From an uncultured Prevotellaceae bacterium (GTDB lineage Bacteria > Bacteroidota > Bacteroidia > Bacteroidales > Bacteroidaceae): 33,524 nt of DNA. A program made the translations under genes and the position numbers. This document shows, in pieces, positions 15,944 through 23,496 of the stretch. Under the pieces are notes generated by a model. That model searched no databases, was not told the origin of the DNA, and was given only the letters and a program-made list of their open reading frames with translations. The stretch's first letter is position 1. Each line of letters opens with the position of its first letter. The DNA is taken from positions 1-33,524 of the forward strand of contig CAMJLI010000006.1 of assembly GCA_946406585.1 (NCBI GenBank), written 5' to 3'.

Positions 15944-18835
15944 ATGACAGACATAATACTTTCAAGCTTTATCAGCTTGTTTGCGCTCTTTGGAAAAGAA
16001 GAGCAAGTGGACGAGGAATGGGCAAAGAAAATGCTTGCGAACTACCTGCGCCGCCATTTCGGCATTCGCAACATCGACCTATATCTCGACCTCTACAGCG
16101 ACATGCGCATGGCATACGAGATGACGGAAGACCTTGACAGTGAAAAGACGGTGACCTACATCTGTTCCTCTTTGCATGGCAAAATCAAAGGTAGCGAAGA
16201 GGCATTGCTGCTGCTCAGAGTCATGGAGTTCTGCGGAAGCGAAGGCAACACTGCCAACACCATGTTCAGCACCATGGCTGCACAATTCCACATCCCACAG
16301 GAACAATACAAAGACTTTGCCGACTTCGTAGCCAACCGCAGCAGTGAGCGTGTGAAGCTGCATGACATTCCCGGATTTGCAGGGAAAATAAAGACCTTGC
16401 TCGACAGAGAGACAGGACTCCTGCTCTTCACCTACGACGGCGACGACACCGTAACACTGAATGACGTGCCGGTGCTGGCAGGCGTCTATCAGGTGTGGCA
16501 GCAGAGCAGCGTGCTCAAAAATGCCATCGGCCAGCCTGTATATTATTCTTCCATCATCAGTGCCTACGACAAGGACAAGCACCGTGCAGAGAACGTGGAG
16601 TTTTGCGGACGCAACATCAACTTCAGGTTTCCCAACAGCGACAATGGAATGCACAACCTAAGCTTCACGCTCAAGAATGGAGAGATGCTTGCCATCATGG
16701 GAGGGTCGGGAACAGGAAAGACCACATTGCTCTCGCTGCTAAACGGGACATTGAAACCTCAGGAAGGCAGCATCACCATCAATGGACATGACATATCTGA
16801 GCCAGAGGCAAAGAACCTGATAGGCTACGTGCCACAAGACGACCTTCTAATCGAGGAACTCACGGTGAGCCAAAACCTTTGGTTCACTGCAAAGCTCTGC
16901 TTCGAGGGCATGACAGATGAAGAGATAGGACACCGTGTGGAAAAGACGCTGAAAGACTTGGGGTTGTATGCCGCCAAAGACCTGAAAGTAGGTTCGGCCA
17001 TTAACAAATACATCTCCGGAGGTCAGCGGAAGCGCCTGAACATAGCATTGGAGCTGATACGCGAGCCAGCCGTGCTGTTCCTCGACGAGCCAACATCCGG
17101 CTTGTCATCGGCAGACACCGAAAAAGTAATCCTCCTGCTAAAGGAGCAGACACTCAAGGGCAAGCTGATAATCGTGAACATACACCAGCCATCGAGCGAC
17201 GTCTACAAACTCTTCGACCGCCTGTGGCTGCTCGACAAAGGCGGTTATCCCGTCTTCGACGGCAACCCCATAGATGCCATCACGTATTTCAAGGAAGCCG
17301 CCAACTACGCTGATGCAGACACCAGCACTTGTCCCACTTGCGGCAATGTAAACCCTGAGATAGTGCTGAACATCATCGACGAGAAGGCACTCAACAACAT
17401 GGGCGAACTGTCTGACGAGAGGAAGATGACACCCCAAAACTGGCATGAGCTATACCTGAAAAGCAGAGAGGAGATGCCAAAGCCGGCAGTGAACGACGTG
17501 CCGCAGTCGGACCAAAGGAAGCCAGGAGCATTGAAGCAGTTCTTCATCTTCCTGCACCGCAACATCAAGACCAAGGTCACCAACTACCAGTATCTCGCCA
17601 TCACGCTGACCATAGCCCCCTTGCTGGCTGTAATTTGCGCCCTTCTCACCCGTTTCTCTCCTCCAGAAGGCTATTCTGTGATGGACAACAAGAACTTGGT
17701 GAGCTATTTCTTCATGGCTGTCATTGTGGCCACTTTCACAGGGATGTGCGGCAGTGCCGAAGAAATAATCAAAGACCGCGCCCTGCTCAAGCGAGAGCAA
17801 TTCCTCAACTTGTCATACAGCAGTTATATATGGTCGAAAATAGTCTACATGGCAGGAGTGTCGCTCATACAGACATTCTTGTTCATCGTGGTGGGCAACA
17901 ACATCATGGGCATCCATGGGTTGTTTTTCACATGGTGGCTCATCTTGTTCGTCACCGCCTTGCTTGCCAGTCTGACAGGCCTTCTGCTCTCGCAATGCCT
18001 CAACTCGATAGTCGCAATCTACATCTGCATCCCTTTGTTGCTGATACCACAGATATTGCTTTGCGGACTGGTGGTGAGCTTCAACGACCTGACACCGAAA
18101 AGCACCACTGGCAACGTGCCGCTGATAGGCGACATCATCCCTTCGAGATGGTCCTACGAAGCCTTGGCCGTCACCTCATACACAGACAACGAATACAACA
18201 AGCTGCTGTTTGATGCAGAAAAAGAGAAATACGAGACCCTGTTCTACAACATGGGATTCCTTTATGAACTCCAGTCGCAACTTGAAACGATGCACAGCAA
18301 GGAGACCGCCGGCAAGGCAGTAGATGAAGGATATATGGAAACCATCAAGAAGAACCTTCCTGTTGTGACCGATTTTTGCGGCATTGACGAATACAAAGGC
18401 GACTGGTCATACCAATCCCTGCACGACTACATGAAAGAGGCGGAACAGGTGTTGAAAGAGCGAAACAACAAAGCGACGCTCCATGCCGACAAGATAGCAT
18501 CAAACTACATCAAGAGCCATGGGAAGGAAAAACTCATGCAGTTGAAACGCGACAACCACAACCTGAAATTGGAAGACTGCGTCACGGGAGCCGACCAAAA
18601 AAGCATGGTGGAGGTGGTGTCCAGCCATTTAGTGCCACGCACGGGCCAGATATTTCTCACGCCATTCAGCAAAAATGGCCGCGCTCCATTCTACAGCAGC
18701 GAGAAAATAGTAGGCAAATGGCATTTCAAGACACTGTGGTTCAACTTGACCATGATGCTTTTCATGGGCATCATAGTGACCCTGATGTTGCTCACCGACT
18801 GCCCTGGAAGATACGTCAGAAAAGACACACAATGA
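15944..18835 (+). CDS. TerB-like/ABC ATPase/ABC-2 permease fusion transporter
   Basis: A 963-residue half-transporter resembling the ABCG (ATPase first, then permease) layout. Residues 1 to about 130 are helical and resemble a TerB-like domain (LLLLRVMEFCGSEG, MAAQFHIPQEQY). The ATPase has Walker A GGSGTGKTT (about 252-260), signature SGGQRKR (about 356), Walker B AVLFLDEPTSGLSS (about 378-391) and the H-loop histidine in IVNIHQPSSD. A CPTCG motif near 464 could bind metal or form a disulfide. Five hydrophobic segments lie between about 540 and 715. A long hydrophilic insertion (about 730-920) and a final membrane segment follow. Only seven bases separate it from the sensor-phosphatase gene, so it is almost certainly co-transcribed. 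Substrate unknown. Confidence 0.88.
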   Translation: MTDIILSSFISLFALFGKEEQVDEEWAKKMLANYLRRHFGIRNIDLYLDLYSDMRMAYEMTEDLDSEKTVTYICSSLHGKIKGSEEALLLLRVMEFCGSEGNTANTMFSTMAAQFHIPQEQYKDFADFVANRSSERVKLHDIPGFAGKIKTLLDRETGLLLFTYDGDDTVTLNDVPVLAGVYQVWQQSSVLKNAIGQPVYYSSIISAYDKDKHRAENVEFCGRNINFRFPNSDNGMHNLSFTLKNGEMLAIMGGSGTGKTTLLSLLNGTLKPQEGSITINGHDISEPEAKNLIGYVPQDDLLIEELTVSQNLWFTAKLCFEGMTDEEIGHRVEKTLKDLGLYAAKDLKVGSAINKYISGGQRKRLNIALELIREPAVLFLDEPTSGLSSADTEKVILLLKEQTLKGKLIIVNIHQPSSDVYKLFDRLWLLDKGGYPVFDGNPIDAITYFKEAANYADADTSTCPTCGNVNPEIVLNIIDEKALNNMGELSDERKMTPQNWHELYLKSREEMPKPAVNDVPQSDQRKPGALKQFFIFLHRNIKTKVTNYQYLAITLTIAPLLAVICALLTRFSPPEGYSVMDNKNLVSYFFMAVIVATFTGMCGSAEEIIKDRALLKREQFLNLSYSSYIWSKIVYMAGVSLIQTFLFIVVGNNIMGIHGLFFTWWLILFVTALLASLTGLLLSQCLNSIVAIYICIPLLLIPQILLCGLVVSFNDLTPKSTTGNVPLIGDIIPSRWSYEALAVTSYTDNEYNKLLFDAEKEKYETLFYNMGFLYELQSQLETMHSKETAGKAVDEGYMETIKKNLPVVTDFCGIDEYKGDWSYQSLHDYMKEAEQVLKERNNKATLHADKIASNYIKSHGKEKLMQLKRDNHNLKLEDCVTGADQKSMVEVVSSHLVPRTGQIFLTPFSKNGRAPFYSSEKIVGKWHFKTLWFNLTMMLFMGIIVTLMLLTDCPGRYVRKDTQ

Positions 18836-18898
18836 CAAAATATTGTAATAATTCTAAAAAAGAAGTCTTTATATGATGATTATCTTAAAACTTTTATC

Positions 18899-18906
18899 TA
18901 TTTTTG
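18899..18906 (+). promoter_or_regulatory. -7 element (TATTTTTG) before the lipoprotein-STAS genes
   Basis: TATTTTTG followed by CA fits TAnnTTTG. No TTTG is found 19-21 bases upstream. It lies 94 bases before the lipoprotein start, in a 164-base gap after the ABC gene, so the last two genes of the locus may also be transcribed separately. Confidence 0.5.
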
Positions 18907-18999
18907 CACTAGAAAACGCAAAAAATTGCTTTCACCCCGTATAATCTATTAGAAATAATCATACAATTAATCATTTAATAATCAAAAATCAAAAAAACG

Positions 19000-19794
19000 A
19001 TGAAGAAATTATCTATTTTAGCCATTGCTTTTGTAGCTATCGCCTTGGCTTCATGTGGAGGCAAGAAAGCCGAGCAGGCAGAAGCTGTAGACACAGACAA
19101 GAGCTTCGAGCAGGAGCAGATAGAAGCCAGCATCAAGATGCATATCGACAGCATCGCTTCTGAAATTGGACAACTCAAGCAATTCCCATTCATTCAGGAT
19201 GGCGGCCTTGCATTGACCGACGAAGAGAAGCAAGTAAAGCCAGAATATCTGCTTGCACCCGCCGTGGCAGAAGAGGCAGCCACACTTGCTGAGAAGTACC
19301 GCATTCTGAGCGCTCTTAGCGTGGACAAGAAGATTGCATCCCTTTACGACATGCCTACGGAAGACTATGACAAGGCCATTGCCAAGTTGTCTGCCGACAT
19401 CAGCGACCCATCATTCAAGGTGATAGAAAATGCCAACAATATTTTTGAGACCACTTCTGGATTGTATGATTCAATGAACGAGAATGGCCGCATCAACTTC
19501 TTCTGGCAACTCGCCGCATCTGCTTTGGTAGAGCAACTCTTTGCCATCAACCAGAACTCGGAGAAGTTCCTCGCCTCATTCGACGACAAGGCAGCTTCCA
19601 ACGTAACATACCGCATCGTGCTCATCCTGGATGCAGTGAAGCGTCTCGGTGAATACGACCCAGACATCAAGCCCGTGCAAGAGGCCATCGCTCCACTTGA
19701 GGTTCTCAACGCCACCACTTTGGACGAGTTGAAATCTCAGTTGGCTGAAGCCAAGGACAAGATTGAGGCTGCACGCAAAGCCTTGATTAAATAA
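19000..19794 (+). CDS. Lipoprotein of unknown function in the signalling locus
   Basis: A 264-residue protein with a lipoprotein signal (MKKLSILAIAFVAIALASC, lipobox LASC, lipidated C19). The mature part is mostly predicted alpha-helical and rich in Ala, Glu, Asp and Lys. It has no cysteine after the lipobox and no enzymatic motif I recognise. The C-terminal part (LAEAKDKIEAARKALIK) looks like a coiled coil. It is 35 bases upstream of the STAS gene, so the two probably share a transcript. Placed between the transporter and the STAS protein, it may be an envelope partner of the sensor or transporter; that is inference from context only. Confidence 0.75.
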   Translation: MKKLSILAIAFVAIALASCGGKKAEQAEAVDTDKSFEQEQIEASIKMHIDSIASEIGQLKQFPFIQDGGLALTDEEKQVKPEYLLAPAVAEEAATLAEKYRILSALSVDKKIASLYDMPTEDYDKAIAKLSADISDPSFKVIENANNIFETTSGLYDSMNENGRINFFWQLAASALVEQLFAINQNSEKFLASFDDKAASNVTYRIVLILDAVKRLGEYDPDIKPVQEAIAPLEVLNATTLDELKSQLAEAKDKIEAARKALIK

Positions 19795-19829
19795 CAATAA
19801 CACGACAATACAACAAACAATTCCTTACC

Positions 19830-20132
19830 ATGACATTGGATATTAAAGAACACGAGGGAGGCATGACTGCCATTTTCATTGGCAGACTGGACACCCCCTC
19901 CGCCGTGAAGGCACAACAAGAAATCAATCCTCTGTTGGAAAATGCCGACAAGGAAATCATCCTGAATTGCGAGCAACTGCAATACATTAGCAGTTCAGGT
20001 CTTCGCTTGTTTCTTGCCATCCGCAAAGAGGTATCTGCCAAGGGAGGAAAAGTTATTGTAGAGCATATCAACGACGACATCAAGAAGGTATTCATGATGA
20101 CAGGCTTCATCCAATTGTTTGAAGTGCGCTAA
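19830..20132 (+). CDS. STAS-domain anti-sigma-factor-antagonist-like protein
   Basis: A 100-residue single STAS domain of the SpoIIAA/RsbV type. GRLDTPSAVKAQQEI, EIILNCEQLQYISSSGLRLFL and GFIQLFEV follow the family pattern. The position of the phosphorylated serine (Ser58 of SpoIIAA in D-S-S-G) corresponds to S55 in ISSSG; the usual preceding aspartate is S54 here. It should be phosphorylated by the RsbW-like domain and dephosphorylated by the SpoIIE domain encoded at 13543. Bacteroidota generally lack the sigma-B/sigma-F factors that these proteins control, so its downstream partner is unknown. A terminator follows at 20263. Confidence 0.9.
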   Translation: MTLDIKEHEGGMTAIFIGRLDTPSAVKAQQEINPLLENADKEIILNCEQLQYISSSGLRLFLAIRKEVSAKGGKVIVEHINDDIKKVFMMTGFIQLFEVR

Positions 20133-20262
20133 ATCCCAACAAGAAGCGCATGATGACAATGGAGCAGGCAAAGCCTTCAGTCTGAATATTGGTTTTGATG
20201 CCCAAATTAAGAAAATACCTATTTTTTTTTAGAAGAAAAGATAGTAATTGTTTTATGGTGGA

Positions 20263-20293
20263 AAGGTGGGAGACGTGATGTCTCTCACCTTTT
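20263..20293 (+). terminator. Rho-independent terminator after the signalling locus
   Basis: A 12-bp stem, AAGGTGGGAGAC (20263-20274) with GTCTCTCACCTT (20280-20291, one G-T pair), loop GTGAT, ending in TTTT. Confidence 0.75.
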
Positions 20294-20425
20294 ATATTAT
20301 CAAGTAGAATAACTAACATCGAGCAGCCAACACAGACAAAAGCGAAAAACACAGATATTTTTCAAAAAAATCTGTAAAAGCCAAAGAAAAATTAGCAAAA
20401 AGATAGCAATATCCCCAAAATAGTG

Positions 20426-20433
20426 TAATTTTG
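20426..20433 (+). promoter_or_regulatory. -7 element (TAATTTTG) for ddh
   Basis: TAATTTTG followed by CA, 53 bases before the ddh start. A matching TTTG at the expected distance is not apparent. Confidence 0.6.
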
Positions 20434-20485
20434 CAACCGAAATCAAGAAAACAACAACCAAATATCATAAAACAACATTTCAAGC

Positions 20486-21388
20486 ATGACCAAGAAAATC
20501 AGAGCAGCCGTTGTGGGCTATGGCAACATCGGAAAATTTACAGTTGAGGCACTTGAAGCCGCCGAGGACTTCGAGATAGCCGGAATAGTGCGCCGCAACG
20601 GTGCCGAAGGCAAGCCGGCAGAACTGGCACCCTATGAAGTGGTGAAGGACATCACCGAACTGAAGGACGTAGATGTGGCAATCCTCGCCACCCCCACCCG
20701 CAGTTGCGAGGAATACGCCAAGAAGATTCTGCCTTTGGGCATCAACACCGTGGACAGTTTCGACATACACACCAGCATCCTCGACTACAGAGCCACCCTC
20801 ATGCCAATAAACAAGGAGACAGGAACCGTGTCGGTGATAGCCGCCGGATGGGATCCAGGCAGCGACAGCATCGTGCGCACTCTCATGCAGAGCCTTGCCC
20901 CCAAGGGTCTGTCCTACACCAATTTCGGACCAGGCATGTCGATGGGGCACTCCGTCTGCGTCAGGTCAAAGGCAGGTGTGAAAAACGCCTTGTCGATGAC
21001 CATCCCCAAGGGCGAAGGCATCCACCGCCGCATGGTGTACGTGGAACTGGAAGAAGGAGCAAGCCTGGAAGAGGTGACGGCAGCAATAAAAGCCGACCCA
21101 TATTTCGCAAGCGACGAGACCCATGTGTTTGCAGTGCCATCGGTAGACGAGGTGAAAGACATGGGACACGGCGTGAACCTTGTGCGCAAGGGAGTCAGCG
21201 GAAAGACACAGAACCAGAGGATGGAGTTCAACATGAGCATCAACAACCCCGCACTGACTGCCCAGGTGCTTGTAAATGTAGCAAGAGCATCTCTCCGCCA
21301 GCAGCCAGGATGCTACACCATGGTGGAAATACCTGTCATCGACATGCTTCCCGGCGACCGCGAGACACTTATAAGCCATCTTGTATAA
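20486..21388 (+). CDS. ddh: meso-Diaminopimelate dehydrogenase
   Basis: A 300-residue NADP-dependent enzyme (EC 1.4.1.16) converting tetrahydrodipicolinate and ammonia to meso-diaminopimelate in one step, feeding lysine and peptidoglycan synthesis. The Rossmann motif VVGYGNIGK is at residues 9-17. Family stretches include VRRNG, ATPTRSCEEYA, VDSFDIH, AAGWDPGSDSIVR, NFGPGMSMGHS and PKGEGIHRRMVY. Length is near the 320-residue reference enzymes. It has its own promoter and terminator, so it is a single-gene unit. Confidence 0.95.
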   Translation: MTKKIRAAVVGYGNIGKFTVEALEAAEDFEIAGIVRRNGAEGKPAELAPYEVVKDITELKDVDVAILATPTRSCEEYAKKILPLGINTVDSFDIHTSILDYRATLMPINKETGTVSVIAAGWDPGSDSIVRTLMQSLAPKGLSYTNFGPGMSMGHSVCVRSKAGVKNALSMTIPKGEGIHRRMVYVELEEGASLEEVTAAIKADPYFASDETHVFAVPSVDEVKDMGHGVNLVRKGVSGKTQNQRMEFNMSINNPALTAQVLVNVARASLRQQPGCYTMVEIPVIDMLPGDRETLISHLV

Positions 21389-21399
21389 AACACTCCAAG

Positions 21400-21472
21400 A
21401 CAACCTGATACGTGGCAAGGCAAGCACAAAGCCAATCTTTGCAATCCTGCACGCATCAGGTTGTTCTTTTTT
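21400..21472 (+). terminator. Rho-independent terminator after ddh
   Basis: A 10-bp stem, ACAACCTGAT (21400-21409) with ATCAGGTTGT (21455-21464), extended after one mismatch by CGTG/CACG, then TTCTTTTTT. The 35-base apical region contains a second small hairpin (CAAAG/CTTTG). A longer start proposed for the next gene (21461) falls in this structure and is rejected. Confidence 0.85.
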
Positions 21473-21499
21473 AAAAACAACCGAAAAACACATACCAAA

Positions 21500-22555
21500 A
21501 TGAGAAAAATCATCACTTTACTTTTAGGATTATTGGGAATAAACGCCTTCTCTGCCTGCGTGGCACCAGCATACGACGAGACCGACGTGGAAGGCTTCTC
21601 AAAGTTGGCCACCCAAAGCAACGTGCTCGTGGTGGATGTGCGCACTGCCGAGGAATATGCTGAAGGGCATATAAATGGGGCAATAAACATCGATGTGAAG
21701 AAAGACGACTTCAAGGACAAAGCCCTGCAACTGCTCGACAAGGGCAAGAACATTGCAGTGTATTGCAGAAGTGGAAGGCGGTCGGGACAAGCTGCCGACA
21801 TCCTGACGAAAGAAGGATACAAGGCAACAAACCTCAAGGGAGGCATCTTGGCATGGCAGTCGGCAAACAAACCCACCGACAAAAAAGAAGTGGACGCATT
21901 CATGACACCAAGTGGAAAGACCATCACCTTCACCGCCTTGCTTCACGCCAGCATCCGCATCAACATTGACGGAAAGGTGATAGACATAGACCCTGTAGGA
22001 AAACTGGGAGAACGCACCACCGATTACGCCATCATGCCAAAGTCGGACTACATCTTCGTCACCCACGAGCACGGCGACCATTTCGACAAGAACACACTAT
22101 CACTGCTGAAGGCTGAAAGCACAAAAATAGTGACCAACCAGAGATGCGCCGAAATGCTCGGAGAAGGAGAGGCGATGGCCAATGGCGACAAGCGAGAGAT
22201 AAGTGAAATGATAAAAGTGGAGGCAGTGCCAGCCTACAACAAGACAGAAGGACGCACACAATTCCACCCCAAAGGACGCGACAACGGATTCATACTCATC
22301 ATCGACGGACTGCGCATCTACATCGCCGGAGACACGGAAGACGTGCCGGAGATGGCAGGCATCAAAGACATCGACATAGCCTTTCTGCCATGCAACCAGC
22401 CTTACACCATGACCACCGACCAACTGGTGAATGCCGCACAAATGGTGAAGCCCAAAGTTCTGTTCCCATACCATTATGGCTCTACTGATGTGAGCGGCAT
22501 ACCATCCCAACTTGAAAAAGAAGGAATAGACACCAGAATCAGGCACTACGAATGA
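21500..22555 (+). CDS. Lipoprotein with N-terminal rhodanese and C-terminal metallo-beta-lactamase-fold domain
   Basis: A 351-residue protein. Residues 1-20 form a lipoprotein signal (lipobox FSAC, lipidated C20), so it is anchored outside the cytoplasm. A rhodanese domain (about 30-122) has DVRTAEEYAEGHINGA and the active-site loop CRSGRR with C89. Rhodaneses carry sulfane sulfur on this cysteine. A UlaG-like metallo-beta-lactamase-fold domain (about 135-351) has the metal site THEHGDHFD (H189, H191, D193, H194), then AGDTEDVPEM and PYHYGS. The usual rhodanese fusions with persulfide dioxygenases have the opposite order, and the UlaG type is not the persulfide dioxygenase type. Substrate unknown. 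A single-gene unit between a terminator and the next promoter; a weak AATCTTTG at 21434-21441 may be its -7 element. Confidence 0.87.
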   Translation: MRKIITLLLGLLGINAFSACVAPAYDETDVEGFSKLATQSNVLVVDVRTAEEYAEGHINGAINIDVKKDDFKDKALQLLDKGKNIAVYCRSGRRSGQAADILTKEGYKATNLKGGILAWQSANKPTDKKEVDAFMTPSGKTITFTALLHASIRINIDGKVIDIDPVGKLGERTTDYAIMPKSDYIFVTHEHGDHFDKNTLSLLKAESTKIVTNQRCAEMLGEGEAMANGDKREISEMIKVEAVPAYNKTEGRTQFHPKGRDNGFILIIDGLRIYIAGDTEDVPEMAGIKDIDIAFLPCNQPYTMTTDQLVNAAQMVKPKVLFPYHYGSTDVSGIPSQLEKEGIDTRIRHYE

Positions 22556-22649
22556 CAACGGGTGACAAGCAAACCCTTTGGAAACAACTTTTTTGAATAC
22601 CTGCTTGCATTAATTTGACAGAACAGGGCGTTTTCTCCATTATATTTCA

Positions 22650-22657
22650 TATATTTG
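22650..22657 (+). promoter_or_regulatory. -7 element (TATATTTG) for the phosphoesterase gene
   Basis: TATATTTG followed by CA, 41 bases before the chosen start. No TTTG is found at the usual spacing. The longer frame from 22615 would span this element. Confidence 0.55.
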
Positions 22658-22698
22658 CAAAACGAAAATGCAAGTGGGTATTCAAAATTGGTTACACC

Positions 22699-23427
22699 AT
22701 GAAAAAATTTACTAAAGAAAACGACCTGCTCATCATTCCAGACGTACACGGACGCAAATTCTGGCGCGATGCCGTGGATAAGATGCCACACTCCCACGTA
22801 ATATTCCTGGGCGACTACGTGGACCCATACTCAAGGGAAGGAATATACCCTGAAGATGCTTGGGAAGAGTTTGAAAAGATAATAGACTACGCCGATTCGC
22901 ACGCCCAAACCACCACAATGCTCCTCGGCAACCATGACATGCACTATTCCTCCGACATTTTCGACGAGATAGCCGAAGGCAGCCGCTACTCCAACTACAC
23001 AAGAAGGAAAGTAAGGCCTATCTTCGACTCACACAGCTACCTCTTCTCGCTGGCATTCGAGGCCGAATACGAAGGCGTCCACTGCCTGTTCACCCATGCA
23101 GGCATCTCTCCATACTGGCTGCTCGAACACGAAGACATTGTGGGCGAGCCAACAGCCGAGAACATCAACAACCTTTATTTTACTAGAGAAGGACTTGAAG
23201 CCCTTGCCGAAGTGGGATGGGCACGTGGCGGCTGGGCAAAAGCAGGAGGTCCGATGTGGGCAGACTACAGCGAGGTGGCAGTGACGGAAACCTTGCCGGG
23301 AACATACCAGATTTTCGGCCACACTCAGACGGCGGACTCAAAGCCCATCATCACCAGATACATGGCATGCCTTGACTGCCACAAGGCATTCCTGCTGAGC
23401 GAGGTGATGGAAAAAGCCTTCAGGTGA
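22699..23427 (+). CDS. Calcineurin-like metallophosphoesterase
   Basis: A 242-residue enzyme of the PPP/ApaH-like phosphoesterase superfamily, cytoplasmic by its lack of a signal. The metal-binding blocks appear in order: PDVHGR (D15, H17), GDYVDPY (D39, D42), GNHD (residues 77-80), THAGISPYW and GHTQ near the C-terminus. These residues form the bimetal centre that hydrolyses phosphomonoesters or phosphodiesters. The substrate cannot be named: protein phosphatase, diadenosine tetraphosphatase and nucleotidase roles are all possible. It ends 69 bases before the SusC-like gene. I see no promoter in that gap, so read-through into susC is possible. Confidence 0.88.
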   Translation: MKKFTKENDLLIIPDVHGRKFWRDAVDKMPHSHVIFLGDYVDPYSREGIYPEDAWEEFEKIIDYADSHAQTTTMLLGNHDMHYSSDIFDEIAEGSRYSNYTRRKVRPIFDSHSYLFSLAFEAEYEGVHCLFTHAGISPYWLLEHEDIVGEPTAENINNLYFTREGLEALAEVGWARGGWAKAGGPMWADYSEVAVTETLPGTYQIFGHTQTADSKPIITRYMACLDCHKAFLLSEVMEKAFR

Positions 23428-23496
23428 CGGCATTTCCGACATCATGAAAAGACACGGAACCTTAAACGAACAAATAGAACAACCAACAGCAGACTA

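Larger units (their letters stand above)
20133..20485. other. Intergenic region between the STAS gene and ddh
   Basis: No gene is supported. It contains a T-run at 20222-20230 without a convincing stem, a terminator at 20263-20293, a hairpin ACAGATATTTTT/AAAAAAATCTGT at 20351-20375 (one mismatch, little loop), and the ddh promoter. Confidence 0.6.
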
